From assembly GCF_020073745.1 (NCBI RefSeq), contig NZ_JAIRAU010000001.1, forward strand, positions 1,312,501 through 1,376,500: a DNA stretch of 64,000 nucleotides, written 5' to 3'. The notes beneath the pieces are model-generated. The model was not told where the DNA came from. It saw only the letters and a list, made by a program, of their open reading frames with translations, and ran no database searches. The stretch is from Nannocystis pusilla. GTDB lineage: Bacteria > Myxococcota_A > Polyangia > Nannocystales > Nannocystaceae. Shown here in pieces: positions 50,937 through 59,547 of the stretch. Within the stretch, counting starts at the first letter, position 1. Every line of letters begins with the position of its first letter. The translations under genes and the position numbers were made by a program.

Positions 50937-52353
50937 CGCCGAGCCCCCGGACGAGCTCGCGGAGCTTGCGATCGAGCTCGGCGGCGGTGACGAGCTGGGC
51001 GGCGAGGGTCTCGGCGAGCCGGCGCATGCGCTCCGCGTACGGCTCGGTCGGGGTGGGCTCGGCGGCGGCGCCGACGTAGCGCCCGGGCGTGAGCACGAAT
51101 TCCTGGCGCGCGATCTCGGCGAGGTCGACGGCCCGCGCGAATCCGGGGACGTCGACCCGCGACGAGGCCTCCGCGCCGCGCCGACTCGCGCCGGTCCGAC
51201 GTCGTTCGCCGCGCCAGGTGCGATAGGTGCCGGCGATCGTGTCGATGTCGTCGCGCGAGAGCTCGCGCATGGTGCGGGTGACCATGCTGCCGAGGTGACG
51301 CGCGTCGATGAAGAGGGTCTCGCCGCGGCGGTCGCGGCCGTCGCCGCCGCGCTTGTCGGCGGCGAAGATCCACAGACAGGCCGGGATCGACGTCGCGTAG
51401 AACAATTGCGCGGGCAGGGCGACCACGCAGTCGAGCTTGTCGGCCTCGACGATCGCGCGGCGCATGTCGCCCTCGCCCGAGCGGCGCGAGCTCAGGCTGC
51501 CGCACGCGAGCACCACGCCGGCGACGCCCTGCGGCGCGAGGTGGTGGAGGACGTGCTGGACCCACGCGAAGTTGGCGCAGCGCGGCGGCGGTCGACCGTA
51601 GCGCCAGCGCGGATCGTCGGGTTCGGCCTCGCCCCACGCGCTGGCGTTGAAGGGCGGGTTGGCGAGGATGTAGTCGGCGCGCAGGTCGGGGTGGAGGTCG
51701 CGGCGCAGGGTGTCGCCGGGGCCGGGGCCGAGGTCGCCCTGCAGGCCCCGCAGCGCGAGGTTCATCTTCGCCAGGCGCCAGGTGGTCGGGTTCGACTCCT
51801 GTCCGAAGAGACAGATGTCGCGCGTGCGTGCGCTGTGTACGAACATGCCGCCGCTGCCGCAGCACGGGTCGTAGACCCGGCCGGCCTTGGGGGCCAGCAT
51901 GGCGACGAGCAGCTGGACGACGCCGCGCGGGGTGTAGAACTGACCGCCCTTGCGCCCCTCGGCGCTGGCGAACTCGGCGAGGAAGTACTCGTAGATCCGC
52001 CCGAGCAGGTCGCGGTCGCCGTCGATGTCGACGCTGCCGACGAGCGCGACCAGCTCCTCGAGACAGGCGGGCTCGAGGCCCGAACCTTTATAGCGCGCGG
52101 TCAGGACTCCGGTCAGCGAGGCGTCGTCGCGCTCGATCTTCTCCAGGGCCCGGTCGAGCTTGACCCCGAGGTCGGAGCTGCCGCGCGAGGATGCCAGCTT
52201 CGACCACTCGCGCGGGCGGCAACGCAAGAACACCAGCCCGAGGACGATGTGCTTGTAGGCGGCCGCATCGAGGTGATGGCGGAGCTTGTTGGCCGCGAGC
52301 CACAGCTGGCGCTCGAGGGTGTTGTCGTCACGGCGCACACGCTGGCCCGTCAT
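50929..52353 (-). CDS. hsdM: Type I DNA methyltransferase subunit (HsdM-like)
   Basis: 474 residues. N6-adenine methyltransferase: HsdM N-terminal ERQLWLAANKLRHHLDAAAYKHIVLGLVFLR, then YEYFLAEFASAEGRKGGQFYTP, SAM motif I DPCCGSGGM (162-170) and catalytic motif IV NPPF (232-235). About 45 residues usually found after the FLR segment are missing, so the N-terminal domain is compact. TATCCT lies 11 nt before the ATG. It forms an operon with HsdS; the nuclease HsdR is not in this window, and both flanks hold unrelated genes. Confidence 0.9.
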   Translation of the reverse strand: MTGQRVRRDDNTLERQLWLAANKLRHHLDAAAYKHIVLGLVFLRCRPREWSKLASSRGSSDLGVKLDRALEKIERDDASLTGVLTARYKGSGLEPACLEELVALVGSVDIDGDRDLLGRIYEYFLAEFASAEGRKGGQFYTPRGVVQLLVAMLAPKAGRVYDPCCGSGGMFVHSARTRDICLFGQESNPTTWRLAKMNLALRGLQGDLGPGPGDTLRRDLHPDLRADYILANPPFNASAWGEAEPDDPRWRYGRPPPRCANFAWVQHVLHHLAPQGVAGVVLACGSLSSRRSGEGDMRRAIVEADKLDCVVALPAQLFYATSIPACLWIFAADKRGGDGRDRRGETLFIDARHLGSMVTRTMRELSRDDIDTIAGTYRTWRGERRRTGASRRGAEASSRVDVPGFARAVDLAEIARQEFVLTPGRYVGAAAEPTPTEPYAERMRRLAETLAAQLVTAAELDRKLRELVRGLGVD

Positions 52354-52683
52354 CGTTCGACGCGAGGATACGTCAGCCCGGACGCGGGGGGCGCGCAATC
52401 GCGCATGAGCCAAAACACGCCAGAACGGCCCCAGACGCGGGGTGACTGCTGGGGTGAAGTTGCCGATGCAACGAGAGCGGGTGTTCAGGTCAACGCCCCC
52501 TGCCCGCTGCCAGGCGCCCGCAGGCGTGAGGGGCCCGGACCGCGGGCGTGTCGTCGATCGCGGAGGCGGAGACGTGAACGCCGTCATGCCGGACGTCGAC
52601 GCGCCACCCGTGCCGACCGGCGTGATTCGCGCGAGCGATCGCGCGGACGAATGAACAGAGGTCATTCCAACACAATCGACAAA

Positions 52684-52697
52684 CGAAACTCGTTTCG
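52684..52697 (+). promoter_or_regulatory. Perfect 14-base palindrome
   Basis: CGAAAC and GTTTCG separated by TC, 205 bases before the lipoprotein gene at 52903. Operator-like; the binding protein is unknown. Confidence 0.4.
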
Positions 52698-52719
52698 ACC
52701 TGTTCCTCGAGACATCTGT
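52696..52719 (+). repeat. CATG-14 hairpin repeat, 2 degenerate units
   Basis: CCTG at 52699 and CATC at 52713 around CTCG; partly overlaps the end of the preceding palindrome. Confidence 0.5.
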
Positions 52720-52902
52720 GCGAGAGGTCGATGGCGGCGGCGACTCCGCATGTTCGACCGACGCGACGCGAGGAGGGCGCACGTGTTTCAACAGCCGGGG
52801 TTTTCGCGGGCGCCGGCTCCGCCGAGGCCCGAGTCGGCGCCCGTGACGCCGATTTGATGGTTTATTGATGGCGCTTGATGGAGTCCACTTCATGGTGGGT
52901 TC

Positions 52903-54255
52903 ATGGCGAAAAAGATGGTCATCGCGGTGGGGCTATTTCTTGCGGGCTGCGGCGAGGGTAACCCTGGTGATTCAGCGACAGTCGGTGCCACCAGCACCGG
53001 TAATCTGAGTACGGATTCGACGGCCGCGACCGCCGACAACCCGACCTCGGGGATCAGCGATTCCAACGGGCTGACGACGACCGCGCAAGGGACCGAGTCG
53101 ATGAGCGATTCGGCGACGGCCGGTGACACCGCGAGCGCGACCGACAGCGCGTCGGGCAACCCGAGCGGGACGGACAGCGCGAGCGCGACGGACAGCGGGA
53201 GCGGGACGGAGAACGCGAGCGCGACAGACAGCGGGAACGGGACGGACAGCGCGAGCGCGACGGACAGCGCGAGCGCGACGGACAGCGGGAACGGGACGGA
53301 GAACGCGAGCGCGACGGACAGCGGGAACGGGACGGACAGCGGGAACGGATCGAACAGCGGGAACGGATCGAACAGCGGGAACGGGACGGACAGCGGAAAC
53401 GGGTCGGACAGCGGGAACGGATCGAACAGCGGGAACGGAACGGACAGCGGAAACGGGACGAGCAGCGGAAACGGGACGGACAGCGGAAACGGGACGGACA
53501 GCGCGTCAGAGAGCGGAGCGGAGAGCGTGAGCGCATCAGAGAGCGGAGCGGAGAGCGCGAGCGCGACGGAGAGCGCGAGCGCGACCGACAGCGGAGCGGA
53601 GAGCGCGAGCGCGACGGACAGCGGAGCGGAGAGCGCGAGCGCGACGGACAGCGCGGGCGACACCGGAGGAGTGGCCGAGACCGACACGGCCGGGATCGAG
53701 TGCACCCCACAGATTTGTATGAACGACGGCCAGATCCACCAGTGCGGCGATTGCCTCAACAACGACGGCGACGAGGGGATCGACTGCGCCGACCTGGAGT
53801 GCTTCGGACCGTGCGACGACAGCGAGGAGCTGTTCGGCTCGCCGCTCGAAGACAAGGATCCGTGCAAGCAGGACTGCTACTTCGACGGCAACGGCGGCCA
53901 GGGCGGCGCCGATTGTCAGTGGAACCTCAAGTGCGACGAGCTGGAGCCGGGCGGCCCGGTGTGCAAGTACAATCCGGGCCTCTACCCCGCGAACCCCGTG
54001 GGCCCCTGGGACTTCGGCAAGTGCGTCGACGGCAACGCGGAGACCTGCAAGGACAACTGCGATGCGCCGAACGGCTGCGACTGCTTCGGCTGCTGCACGA
54101 TCGGGGCGGATGACTACTTCATCGGCAGCCCGAATTGCAGCACCGACACCCTCGAGAACTGCAATCCGTGCACGAAGCAGGAGTGGTGCAATAACCCGTG
54201 CGACGACGGCGAGGTTTGCTACCCCGAGATCGATGCGTCGGAGTGCGCCGGCTGA
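52903..54255 (+). CDS. Lipoprotein with long Ser/Asn/Gly/Asp repeat stalk and Cys-rich end
   Basis: 450 residues. Lipobox FLAGC (C16). Residues about 70-262 are low-complexity: ASATDS blocks, a run of [T/S][D/N/S]SGNG hexapeptides, then SGAESASATD blocks. From 263 on comes a compact Cys-rich domain with about 24 cysteines (CTPQICMNDGQIHQCGDCLN, CDCFGCCTIG, WCNNPCDDGEVCYPE). The layout suggests an outer-membrane-anchored protein holding a disulfide-rich head away from the cell on a flexible stalk. Family of the head unknown. The stalk DNA is tandemly repeated and likely to vary in length. Confidence 0.82.
   Translation: MAKKMVIAVGLFLAGCGEGNPGDSATVGATSTGNLSTDSTAATADNPTSGISDSNGLTTTAQGTESMSDSATAGDTASATDSASGNPSGTDSASATDSGSGTENASATDSGNGTDSASATDSASATDSGNGTENASATDSGNGTDSGNGSNSGNGSNSGNGTDSGNGSDSGNGSNSGNGTDSGNGTSSGNGTDSGNGTDSASESGAESVSASESGAESASATESASATDSGAESASATDSGAESASATDSAGDTGGVAETDTAGIECTPQICMNDGQIHQCGDCLNNDGDEGIDCADLECFGPCDDSEELFGSPLEDKDPCKQDCYFDGNGGQGGADCQWNLKCDELEPGGPVCKYNPGLYPANPVGPWDFGKCVDGNAETCKDNCDAPNGCDCFGCCTIGADDYFIGSPNCSTDTLENCNPCTKQEWCNNPCDDGEVCYPEIDASECAG
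53120..53690 (+). repeat. In-gene tandem repeats of the lipoprotein stalk
   Basis: Near-identical 18-base units encoding [T/S][D/N/S]SGNG run from about 53320 to 53505, flanked by related blocks encoding ASATDS and SGAESASATD. Units are in multiples of three bases, so length changes keep frame. Confidence 0.85.
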
Positions 54256-54401
54256 CCCACCGAGGCGCCGCGATCCGCGGCGCATGATGCCGTGAATCGT
54301 CGACGCGGCAGGCCGGGCGCGCGCCCGACCTGCCGCCGAGTCGTGCGAGCGCCTTGATGATTCGATCCGCGTGTCCGCGCACGGGGTCCTTTGTTAAAGA
54401 A

Positions 54402-55298
54402 TCAACAGGCGAGGAAGGTGGCGAGGAAGCGCGGCCTGTCGTAATCGACGATGATGAAGGTCCGCGTGCCCTCGGCGAGGCGGGCGCCCCACTCGCCCTT
54501 CGCGCGGTAGACCTCGACCTCCGCCCAGGCGCCGATCGATCCGTCGATCGCGCAGCAGGCGGCCAGCGGGTCGTGGATGATCTTGCCGGCGGGGTGCTTG
54601 CGCAGATAATGATCCATGCCGCGCCAGATCAGCGCCAGGCTGGCGCTGCGCTGGCGCAGCTCGGTGACCTGCGCGTGGACCCCGGCGTCGTACACCACGC
54701 CGTGGCACACGTTCTTCGAGACGAAGCGGCGCGAGCGGATGCCGGGATGCGCGAGCGCGGCGAGCACCGCCTTCGGATCGCCGTTGAGGTTGAAGCTCGG
54801 GCAGGTGACGAGGCCGCGGAATTTCTCGAGCTGCCGCTCGGCCGGGACGACGCCCTCTCCGGCGAATCCGCCCTGCACGACGAGGCGGTCGAGCACGAAT
54901 TCGTCGGCGTGCGGGCCGCGAATGACGCCGCCGAGGTTCTTGAGCGCGGCGCCGGTGACGAGGGTGACGCCCGGTCGCAGGGCGCGGCGCAGCAGCTCGG
55001 GGCCGGGCTCGGCGTCGCGCGAGGGGGCGATCGCGCCGTAGGCGTCGTAGTGCCATTGCGAGACGCACGGCTTGTCGCGGCCGAGGTCGTAGGCGCCGAC
55101 CGGGATGTCGTCGCGGCCGAGCTCGCGCAGGGCCCAGCGGACGACGCCGACCTGCTCGGCGGTGCCGGGCGTGACGGTGACGGCGCGCAGGTCGACCCGC
55201 GGATGACCGAGCAACATCAGCAAGGTGAGGAAGTCGTCCGGGTCGCTGGTCTCCATGTCCCAGACCAGCGGGATGCGCTCGTCGTGCTGCACGCGCAC
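54402..55298 (-). CDS. Nucleoside hydrolase (IU-nucleoside hydrolase family)
   Basis: 298 residues. The Asp cluster WDMETSDPDDFLTLLMLLGHP near the N-terminus is a variant of the DTDPGxDDA calcium-binding motif, and KIIHDPLAACCAID near 240 provides the conserved HDP. It should cleave the N-glycosidic bond of a nucleoside or related compound; the altered first motif leaves specificity open. GTG starts at 55298 and 55292 are both possible. The second is seven bases after TACGCT and fits the leaderless pattern. Confidence 0.82.
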   Translation of the reverse strand: MRVQHDERIPLVWDMETSDPDDFLTLLMLLGHPRVDLRAVTVTPGTAEQVGVVRWALRELGRDDIPVGAYDLGRDKPCVSQWHYDAYGAIAPSRDAEPGPELLRRALRPGVTLVTGAALKNLGGVIRGPHADEFVLDRLVVQGGFAGEGVVPAERQLEKFRGLVTCPSFNLNGDPKAVLAALAHPGIRSRRFVSKNVCHGVVYDAGVHAQVTELRQRSASLALIWRGMDHYLRKHPAGKIIHDPLAACCAIDGSIGAWAEVEVYRAKGEWGARLAEGTRTFIIVDYDRPRFLATFLAC

Positions 55299-55408
55299 GA
55301 GCGTAGTCGCGGGGCGGCGCGGACGGAAGTCGATCGCGGGCGCGCGAAGTCGCGAGCGCGACGGCTGCGGTCACGACACGAGGCGCGCGCGCGGCTCGTG
55401 CGGTGCGG

Positions 55409-56833
55409 TCAGCGGCCCGGCAGGCGCACCGACAGCAGGTGCTCGACGAGGGCGCTCTGCTCGGCGGGGGTGAAGCCGGCGCCGGGGTCGACCCAGAACT
55501 CGTGGCCGACGCCGCGCACGTGGAGGGCCCAGCGCGTGGCGTCGGCGTGGTTGGCCGCGATGACGCGGGCGCGCAGCTCGCGATCGACGAGGGCGCGCAG
55601 GCTGGCGCGCGGATCGATGGGGAGGCCGCGGGCGCGGATGTTGCCGACGCCGACGACGCTCTCGGCGGGCGCGACGGCGACGCCGCCGTCGTGAAGATAG
55701 GGCGCGCTCCACCACAAGCCGACGAGGCCGGGGATCTTGTAACCACTCTGGCCATTGGCGCGCGCGGGGTCGGTGCCGACGCGGGCGTGCGGGAGGACCG
55801 ATTGCGTGGTGTAGGCCGGACCGGCATGACAGCGCTCGCAGCCGGCGCGGACGAACACCTGGCGCCCGCGCGCGGCGGCGGCGGCGTCGACGACGACCTC
55901 GGGCGGGCGCAACGCGTCCTGCCAGGCGGCCATGGCGACGATCCGCTCCCACTCGGGCGGGGGGACGTAGGGCGCGCTGACGGCGTGGAGGCTGGTGGGG
56001 CCATTGATGTAAAGCGCGAGGCCGCCGAGCGGGCCGGCGCGCGAGGAGCCGGTCCAGCCGTAGGGCGCCTCCTCGTGGACGAAGACGTCGGGGATCCGCG
56101 TCGGGTTGGCGGCGCCGTCGAGGGTGGCGTCGAAGCTGCCCGGAGGCCAGGCCGCCAGCGTGCGATCGACGGCCTCCTCGAGCGCGGCCTCGTCAGGGTC
56201 GGGGCCGATGTCGGTGTGCCCGCGGTAGGCCGCGCTGTTGGGCGCGAGCGCGAGGAGCAGGCCGATCTGCAGGTCGCTGTTGGCCGCGCCGTGGATCACT
56301 TGCCTGGTCTCGGGATCGACGGTCGAGTGACACAGCGCGCAGGTGATGCCGACACGCAGCTGATAACGGTCCATGTGCACGACCACGCCGAGCGGCAAGA
56401 TCGAGCCGGCGGCGACGTCGAGGCCGGTGTCGACGGTGGTGCCGCGCGCGTAGGTCTGACCGCCGATCGTGACGTCCTCGCTCAGCTCGATCGCCAGGTT
56501 GGTGGTGCCGGCGCCGTGCAATCCGATCAGGGCCTGCGCGACCGGCCACGTCCTCATCGGGCCGCGCAACACGCCCATGACGTCGGTGAAGAACACGTCG
56601 TTGCCGAAATCCTCGCCGTAAAAGTCGCTACGACCACGGTCGAGGTCGGCGGGGTCGACGGCGGCGGCCTCGATCTCGGGGTTGAGCGAGGCGCTGTCGC
56701 CGGGACGCGACGCACACTGCCACGGAACGAGCCCCACGACCGCGACGAGGGCGGCGAACGCGATCGCCGCGATCGCCACCCGACGGCGCCAACGCGCCCG
56801 GCGGACGTGGAAGACCCGAACTGCGGCTGCCAT
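55409..56833 (-). CDS. Di-heme cytochrome c, peroxidase/RoxA-like
   Basis: 474 residues. An N-terminal membrane anchor (about 19-39) is followed by two heme c sites, CALCH (about 166-170) and CERCH (about 334-338). The C-terminal IPGLVGLWWSAPYLHDGG provides the His/Met ligand region typical of di-heme peroxidase-like proteins. GEDFGNDVFFTDVMGVLRGP is a conserved N-terminal stretch of related periplasmic cytochromes. Likely periplasmic and membrane-tethered; redox partner and substrate unknown. Confidence 0.82.
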   Translation of the reverse strand: MAAAVRVFHVRRARWRRRVAIAAIAFAALVAVVGLVPWQCASRPGDSASLNPEIEAAAVDPADLDRGRSDFYGEDFGNDVFFTDVMGVLRGPMRTWPVAQALIGLHGAGTTNLAIELSEDVTIGGQTYARGTTVDTGLDVAAGSILPLGVVVHMDRYQLRVGITCALCHSTVDPETRQVIHGAANSDLQIGLLLALAPNSAAYRGHTDIGPDPDEAALEEAVDRTLAAWPPGSFDATLDGAANPTRIPDVFVHEEAPYGWTGSSRAGPLGGLALYINGPTSLHAVSAPYVPPPEWERIVAMAAWQDALRPPEVVVDAAAAARGRQVFVRAGCERCHAGPAYTTQSVLPHARVGTDPARANGQSGYKIPGLVGLWWSAPYLHDGGVAVAPAESVVGVGNIRARGLPIDPRASLRALVDRELRARVIAANHADATRWALHVRGVGHEFWVDPGAGFTPAEQSALVEHLLSVRLPGR

Positions 56834-56852
56834 GAACCCTCCCTCTTGCGCG

Positions 56853-56876
56853 TCGCCTGTCCCCGGGGACTGGTGA
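56853..56876 (+). repeat. CATG-14 hairpin repeat, 2 degenerate units
   Basis: CCTG at 56856 and CTGG at 56870; TGTCCCCGGGGA core. It lies just upstream of the cytochrome gene. Confidence 0.5.
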
Positions 56877-57085
56877 CGCCCGGTAGAACCATGGGGCAGG
56901 CCAACGGGCGTTCAACCACATCGGTGCAGGCGTAGAAGCCGCCTCATGCGGGGCGCGGAGGATCTTGGCGGGAGATGTGGGAGCTTCGATCGTCGCGGTG
57001 ACGCAGGAATCGCGGGCGCGGGTTCCGCCCGCAATAACCCGCGCCGCGAGCCCACCGCCGCGAGCAGACCCGCGCCGCAGGACCT

Positions 57086-58411
57086 TCAGCGCCGCTGCAA
57101 CGTGGCCCGCATCCCGCCCGCGGGCCGCAGCGTGATCGAGAACTGCGGGCGCGGGCGATCGGCCGGGCGCACGATCGGCCGCCAGCGGCGAGCGAGCGTG
57201 GCGAGCACCAGCACGAGCTCGAGCGTGGCGAAGTTGTTGCCGATGCACAGGCGCGGGCCGCCGCCGAACGGGAAGTAGGCGAAGCGGGGGATCCGTCGCG
57301 CGAGGTCGCCGTCCCACCGCTCGGGCTCGAACGCGTCGGGCCGCGGGAAGTGACGCGGATCGCGGTGCGCGGCCCACTGGAACATCCAGATCTGTGCCCC
57401 GCGCGGGACGGGCACGCCGCCGAGCTCGAGGTCCTCGAGCGCCTCGCGGCCGACGCTCCACGCCGGCGGGTACAGCCGCATGCTCTCGTGCACGACCCAG
57501 TCGGTGTAACGCAGCGCCGGCACGTCGGCGAGCGTCGGCGGGCGATCGCCGAGCACGCGGTCGAGCTCGGCGCGCAGACGATCCCACGCGGCCGGGTTCT
57601 GCGACAACAACATCCACGTCCACGACAGCGCCAGCGCGGTGGTCTCGTGACCGGCGACGAACAGGATGAAGGCCTCGTCGCGCAGCTGCTCGTCGCTCAT
57701 CTGCCCGCCCTCGTCGTCGCGCGCGCGCAGCAGCATCGACAGCAGGTCGCCCTCGTCGCGGCCGCTCGCGCGCCGGGCGGCGATGATGCCGCGGATGGCG
57801 CCGTCGATGCGGGCGCGGGCCTCGGCGAAGCGGCGGTTCTTGGGCAGCGGCAGGCCGGCGAGCCAGGGGAAGAAGGCGTAGGTCGGGTCGGAGAAGCGGG
57901 CCATGATGAGGTCGAGCGAGCCGCCGATCGTGTCGGCGATGGCGCGGTCGACCCCGGAGGAGAACAGGGTGGCGGCGACGATGTCGAGGGTGAGTCGCAT
58001 CATCGCCGCGTGGATGTCGAGGACCTGTCCCTCGCGCCAGGTCGATGCGAGGCGCTCGGCGTGCTCGACCATGACGTCGGCGTAGCCGGCGATCCGCTCG
58101 CGGTGGAAGGCCGGCTGGGCCAACCGCCGCTGGCGGCGCCAGAACTCGCCGTCGCTGACGAGCAGGCCGTTGCCGGTGACGAGCGCGAGGTCGCGGGTGA
58201 TGCGATCCTTGATGAAGAGCTTGCTGCGGCCGACGAGGACGTCGTCGATGATGTCGGGGTCGGCGGTGAACCAGGGCGACGAGCCAGGCATGTGGACCTG
58301 GTGGATCGGCGCGGCGGCGGCGTGGCGAGCGATGAACTGCTCGGGCCGGAAGAACATGTGCAGGAGGTTGCTCGGGGCCTGCAGCCGGCGGGGGAGCGGG
58401 AGTTCGATCAT
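57086..58411 (-). CDS. Cytochrome P450
   Basis: 441 residues. Heme ligand C389 in FGGGPRLCIGNNF, I-helix AGHETTA (253-259), ExxR at E309-SMR, and PERW meander. The overall pattern matches bacterial class CYP4/CYP102-like fatty-acid hydroxylases (ALALSWTWMLLSQNP, HRDPRHFP). Substrate unknown. The ATG at 58411 is chosen because upstream residues in the longer frame are read through promoter sequence. TATCGT lies 12 nt before it. Divergent from the DUF1295 gene. Confidence 0.92.
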   Translation of the reverse strand: MIELPLPRRLQAPSNLLHMFFRPEQFIARHAAAAPIHQVHMPGSSPWFTADPDIIDDVLVGRSKLFIKDRITRDLALVTGNGLLVSDGEFWRRQRRLAQPAFHRERIAGYADVMVEHAERLASTWREGQVLDIHAAMMRLTLDIVAATLFSSGVDRAIADTIGGSLDLIMARFSDPTYAFFPWLAGLPLPKNRRFAEARARIDGAIRGIIAARRASGRDEGDLLSMLLRARDDEGGQMSDEQLRDEAFILFVAGHETTALALSWTWMLLSQNPAAWDRLRAELDRVLGDRPPTLADVPALRYTDWVVHESMRLYPPAWSVGREALEDLELGGVPVPRGAQIWMFQWAAHRDPRHFPRPDAFEPERWDGDLARRIPRFAYFPFGGGPRLCIGNNFATLELVLVLATLARRWRPIVRPADRPRPQFSITLRPAGGMRATLQRR

Positions 58412-58584
58412 GACGACGGGCCGACGATAGCGGAGAGATCTCGACGCGTCCACGCGGGGCCGTCGCGGCCGCGCAGGGACGCGGGGGCCCCGGTGCGCGA
58501 GCGGCCTGGTCTTGAGGTCATGCGTGGACGACCGTCCGCGGCCCCTCGCGCGTCGCGCTCGTCGCGGGCGCGGTGGTTTCGACA

Positions 58585-58590
58585 TACGAT
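58585..58590 (+). promoter_or_regulatory. -10 box for a probable leaderless transcript
   Basis: TACGAT, six bases before the ATG at 58597. Confidence 0.5.
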
Positions 58591-58596
58591 GCCGCC

Positions 58597-59391
58597 ATGG
58601 ACCCACTCCACGCCGCGTCAATCGCGTGCCTCGGCGCCGCCTCCCTGTGCTGGCTGCTCGCCGTCGTCACCCGCGAGTACTCGTGGGTCGACCGCCTGTG
58701 GTCGATCCTCCCGCCCGCCTACGTCGCCTGGTTCGCGTCGCAGTCGCAGGGCGAGGATTGCCGCCTGACGACGATGACGATCCTGGCGGGGCTGTGGGGC
58801 GCGCGGCTGACCTACAACTTCGCGCGCAAGGGCGGCTACGCGCCGGGCGGCGAGGACTACCGCTGGATCGAGCTGCGCCGCCGCCTGCCGCCGCCGGTGT
58901 TCGCGGTGTTCAACCTGGTGTTCATCGCGTTCGTGCAGAACGTGCTGCTGTTGCTGCTGGCGCTGCCGGCGTGGGTGGCCGCGTCGCCGAGCGCGGCGCC
59001 GTGGGGCCCGCTCGACACGCTGGCGACGCTGGTGTTCCTGGTCCTGCTCGCCGGCGAGACGATCGCCGATCAGCAGCAGTGGCGCTTCCAGTGCGCCAAG
59101 CGGGCCCGCGGCCAGGCGTACGGGCCCAAGTTCCTGACGCAGGGGCTGTTCCGTTACTCCCGCCACCCGAACTTCTTCTGCGAGGTGTCGATGTGGTGGA
59201 CGTTCTACCTGTTCAGCGTGGCGTCGGGCGCGGGCTGGCTCAACGTGGCGATCGCCGGCCCGCTGCTGCTGACGGCGCTGTTCCACGGGTCGACCGCGTT
59301 CACCGAGCAGCTGACGCGCGCGAAGTATCCGACCTACGCCGACTATCAGCGGACCACGTCGCGCCTGGTGCCGTGGTTCCCGCGCCGCTGA
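58597..59391 (+). CDS. DUF1295 membrane protein (steroid 5-alpha-reductase-like fold)
   Basis: 264 residues, about six transmembrane helices. GQAYGPKFLTQGLFRYSRHPNFFCEVSMWW is the family signature near the C-terminus, followed by TEQLTRAKYPTYADYQRTTSRLVPW. DUF1295 proteins share the fold of steroid reductases and isoprenylcysteine methyltransferases and probably act on a lipid with NADPH. It diverges from a P450, which could indicate a shared lipid or steroid substrate. Confidence 0.9.
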   Translation: MDPLHAASIACLGAASLCWLLAVVTREYSWVDRLWSILPPAYVAWFASQSQGEDCRLTTMTILAGLWGARLTYNFARKGGYAPGGEDYRWIELRRRLPPPVFAVFNLVFIAFVQNVLLLLLALPAWVAASPSAAPWGPLDTLATLVFLVLLAGETIADQQQWRFQCAKRARGQAYGPKFLTQGLFRYSRHPNFFCEVSMWWTFYLFSVASGAGWLNVAIAGPLLLTALFHGSTAFTEQLTRAKYPTYADYQRTTSRLVPWFPRR

Positions 59392-59547
59392 GCGCGCGAG
59401 CCGGCGTCCGCCGCGGCGCGCCGTTCGTGGCGCGCGCCGCGGCGAGCGCGGTGGGGTGATTCATCGCCGCGAGCGCGCGCCACGTGTGTGCATCACCGTC
59501 GCGCGCGCCGGACTGCGAGCAAGGTTGTCCTCGCTCCGAGGTCCACC

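Larger units (their letters stand above)
52354..52902 (+). other. Intergenic region between hsdM and the repeat lipoprotein
   Basis: About 550 bases. Contains a perfect CGAAAC-TC-GTTTCG palindrome at 52684-52697 and a hairpin repeat directly after it. Short ORFs here have no recognisable content. Confidence 0.5.

Noticed and set aside
52890..53867. Minus-strand ORF of 325 codons made of SVALALSAPL-like repeats
   Set aside because: Exact antisense of the plus-strand stalk repeats; the periodicity is inherited from the real gene, which has a lipobox and a Cys-rich domain.
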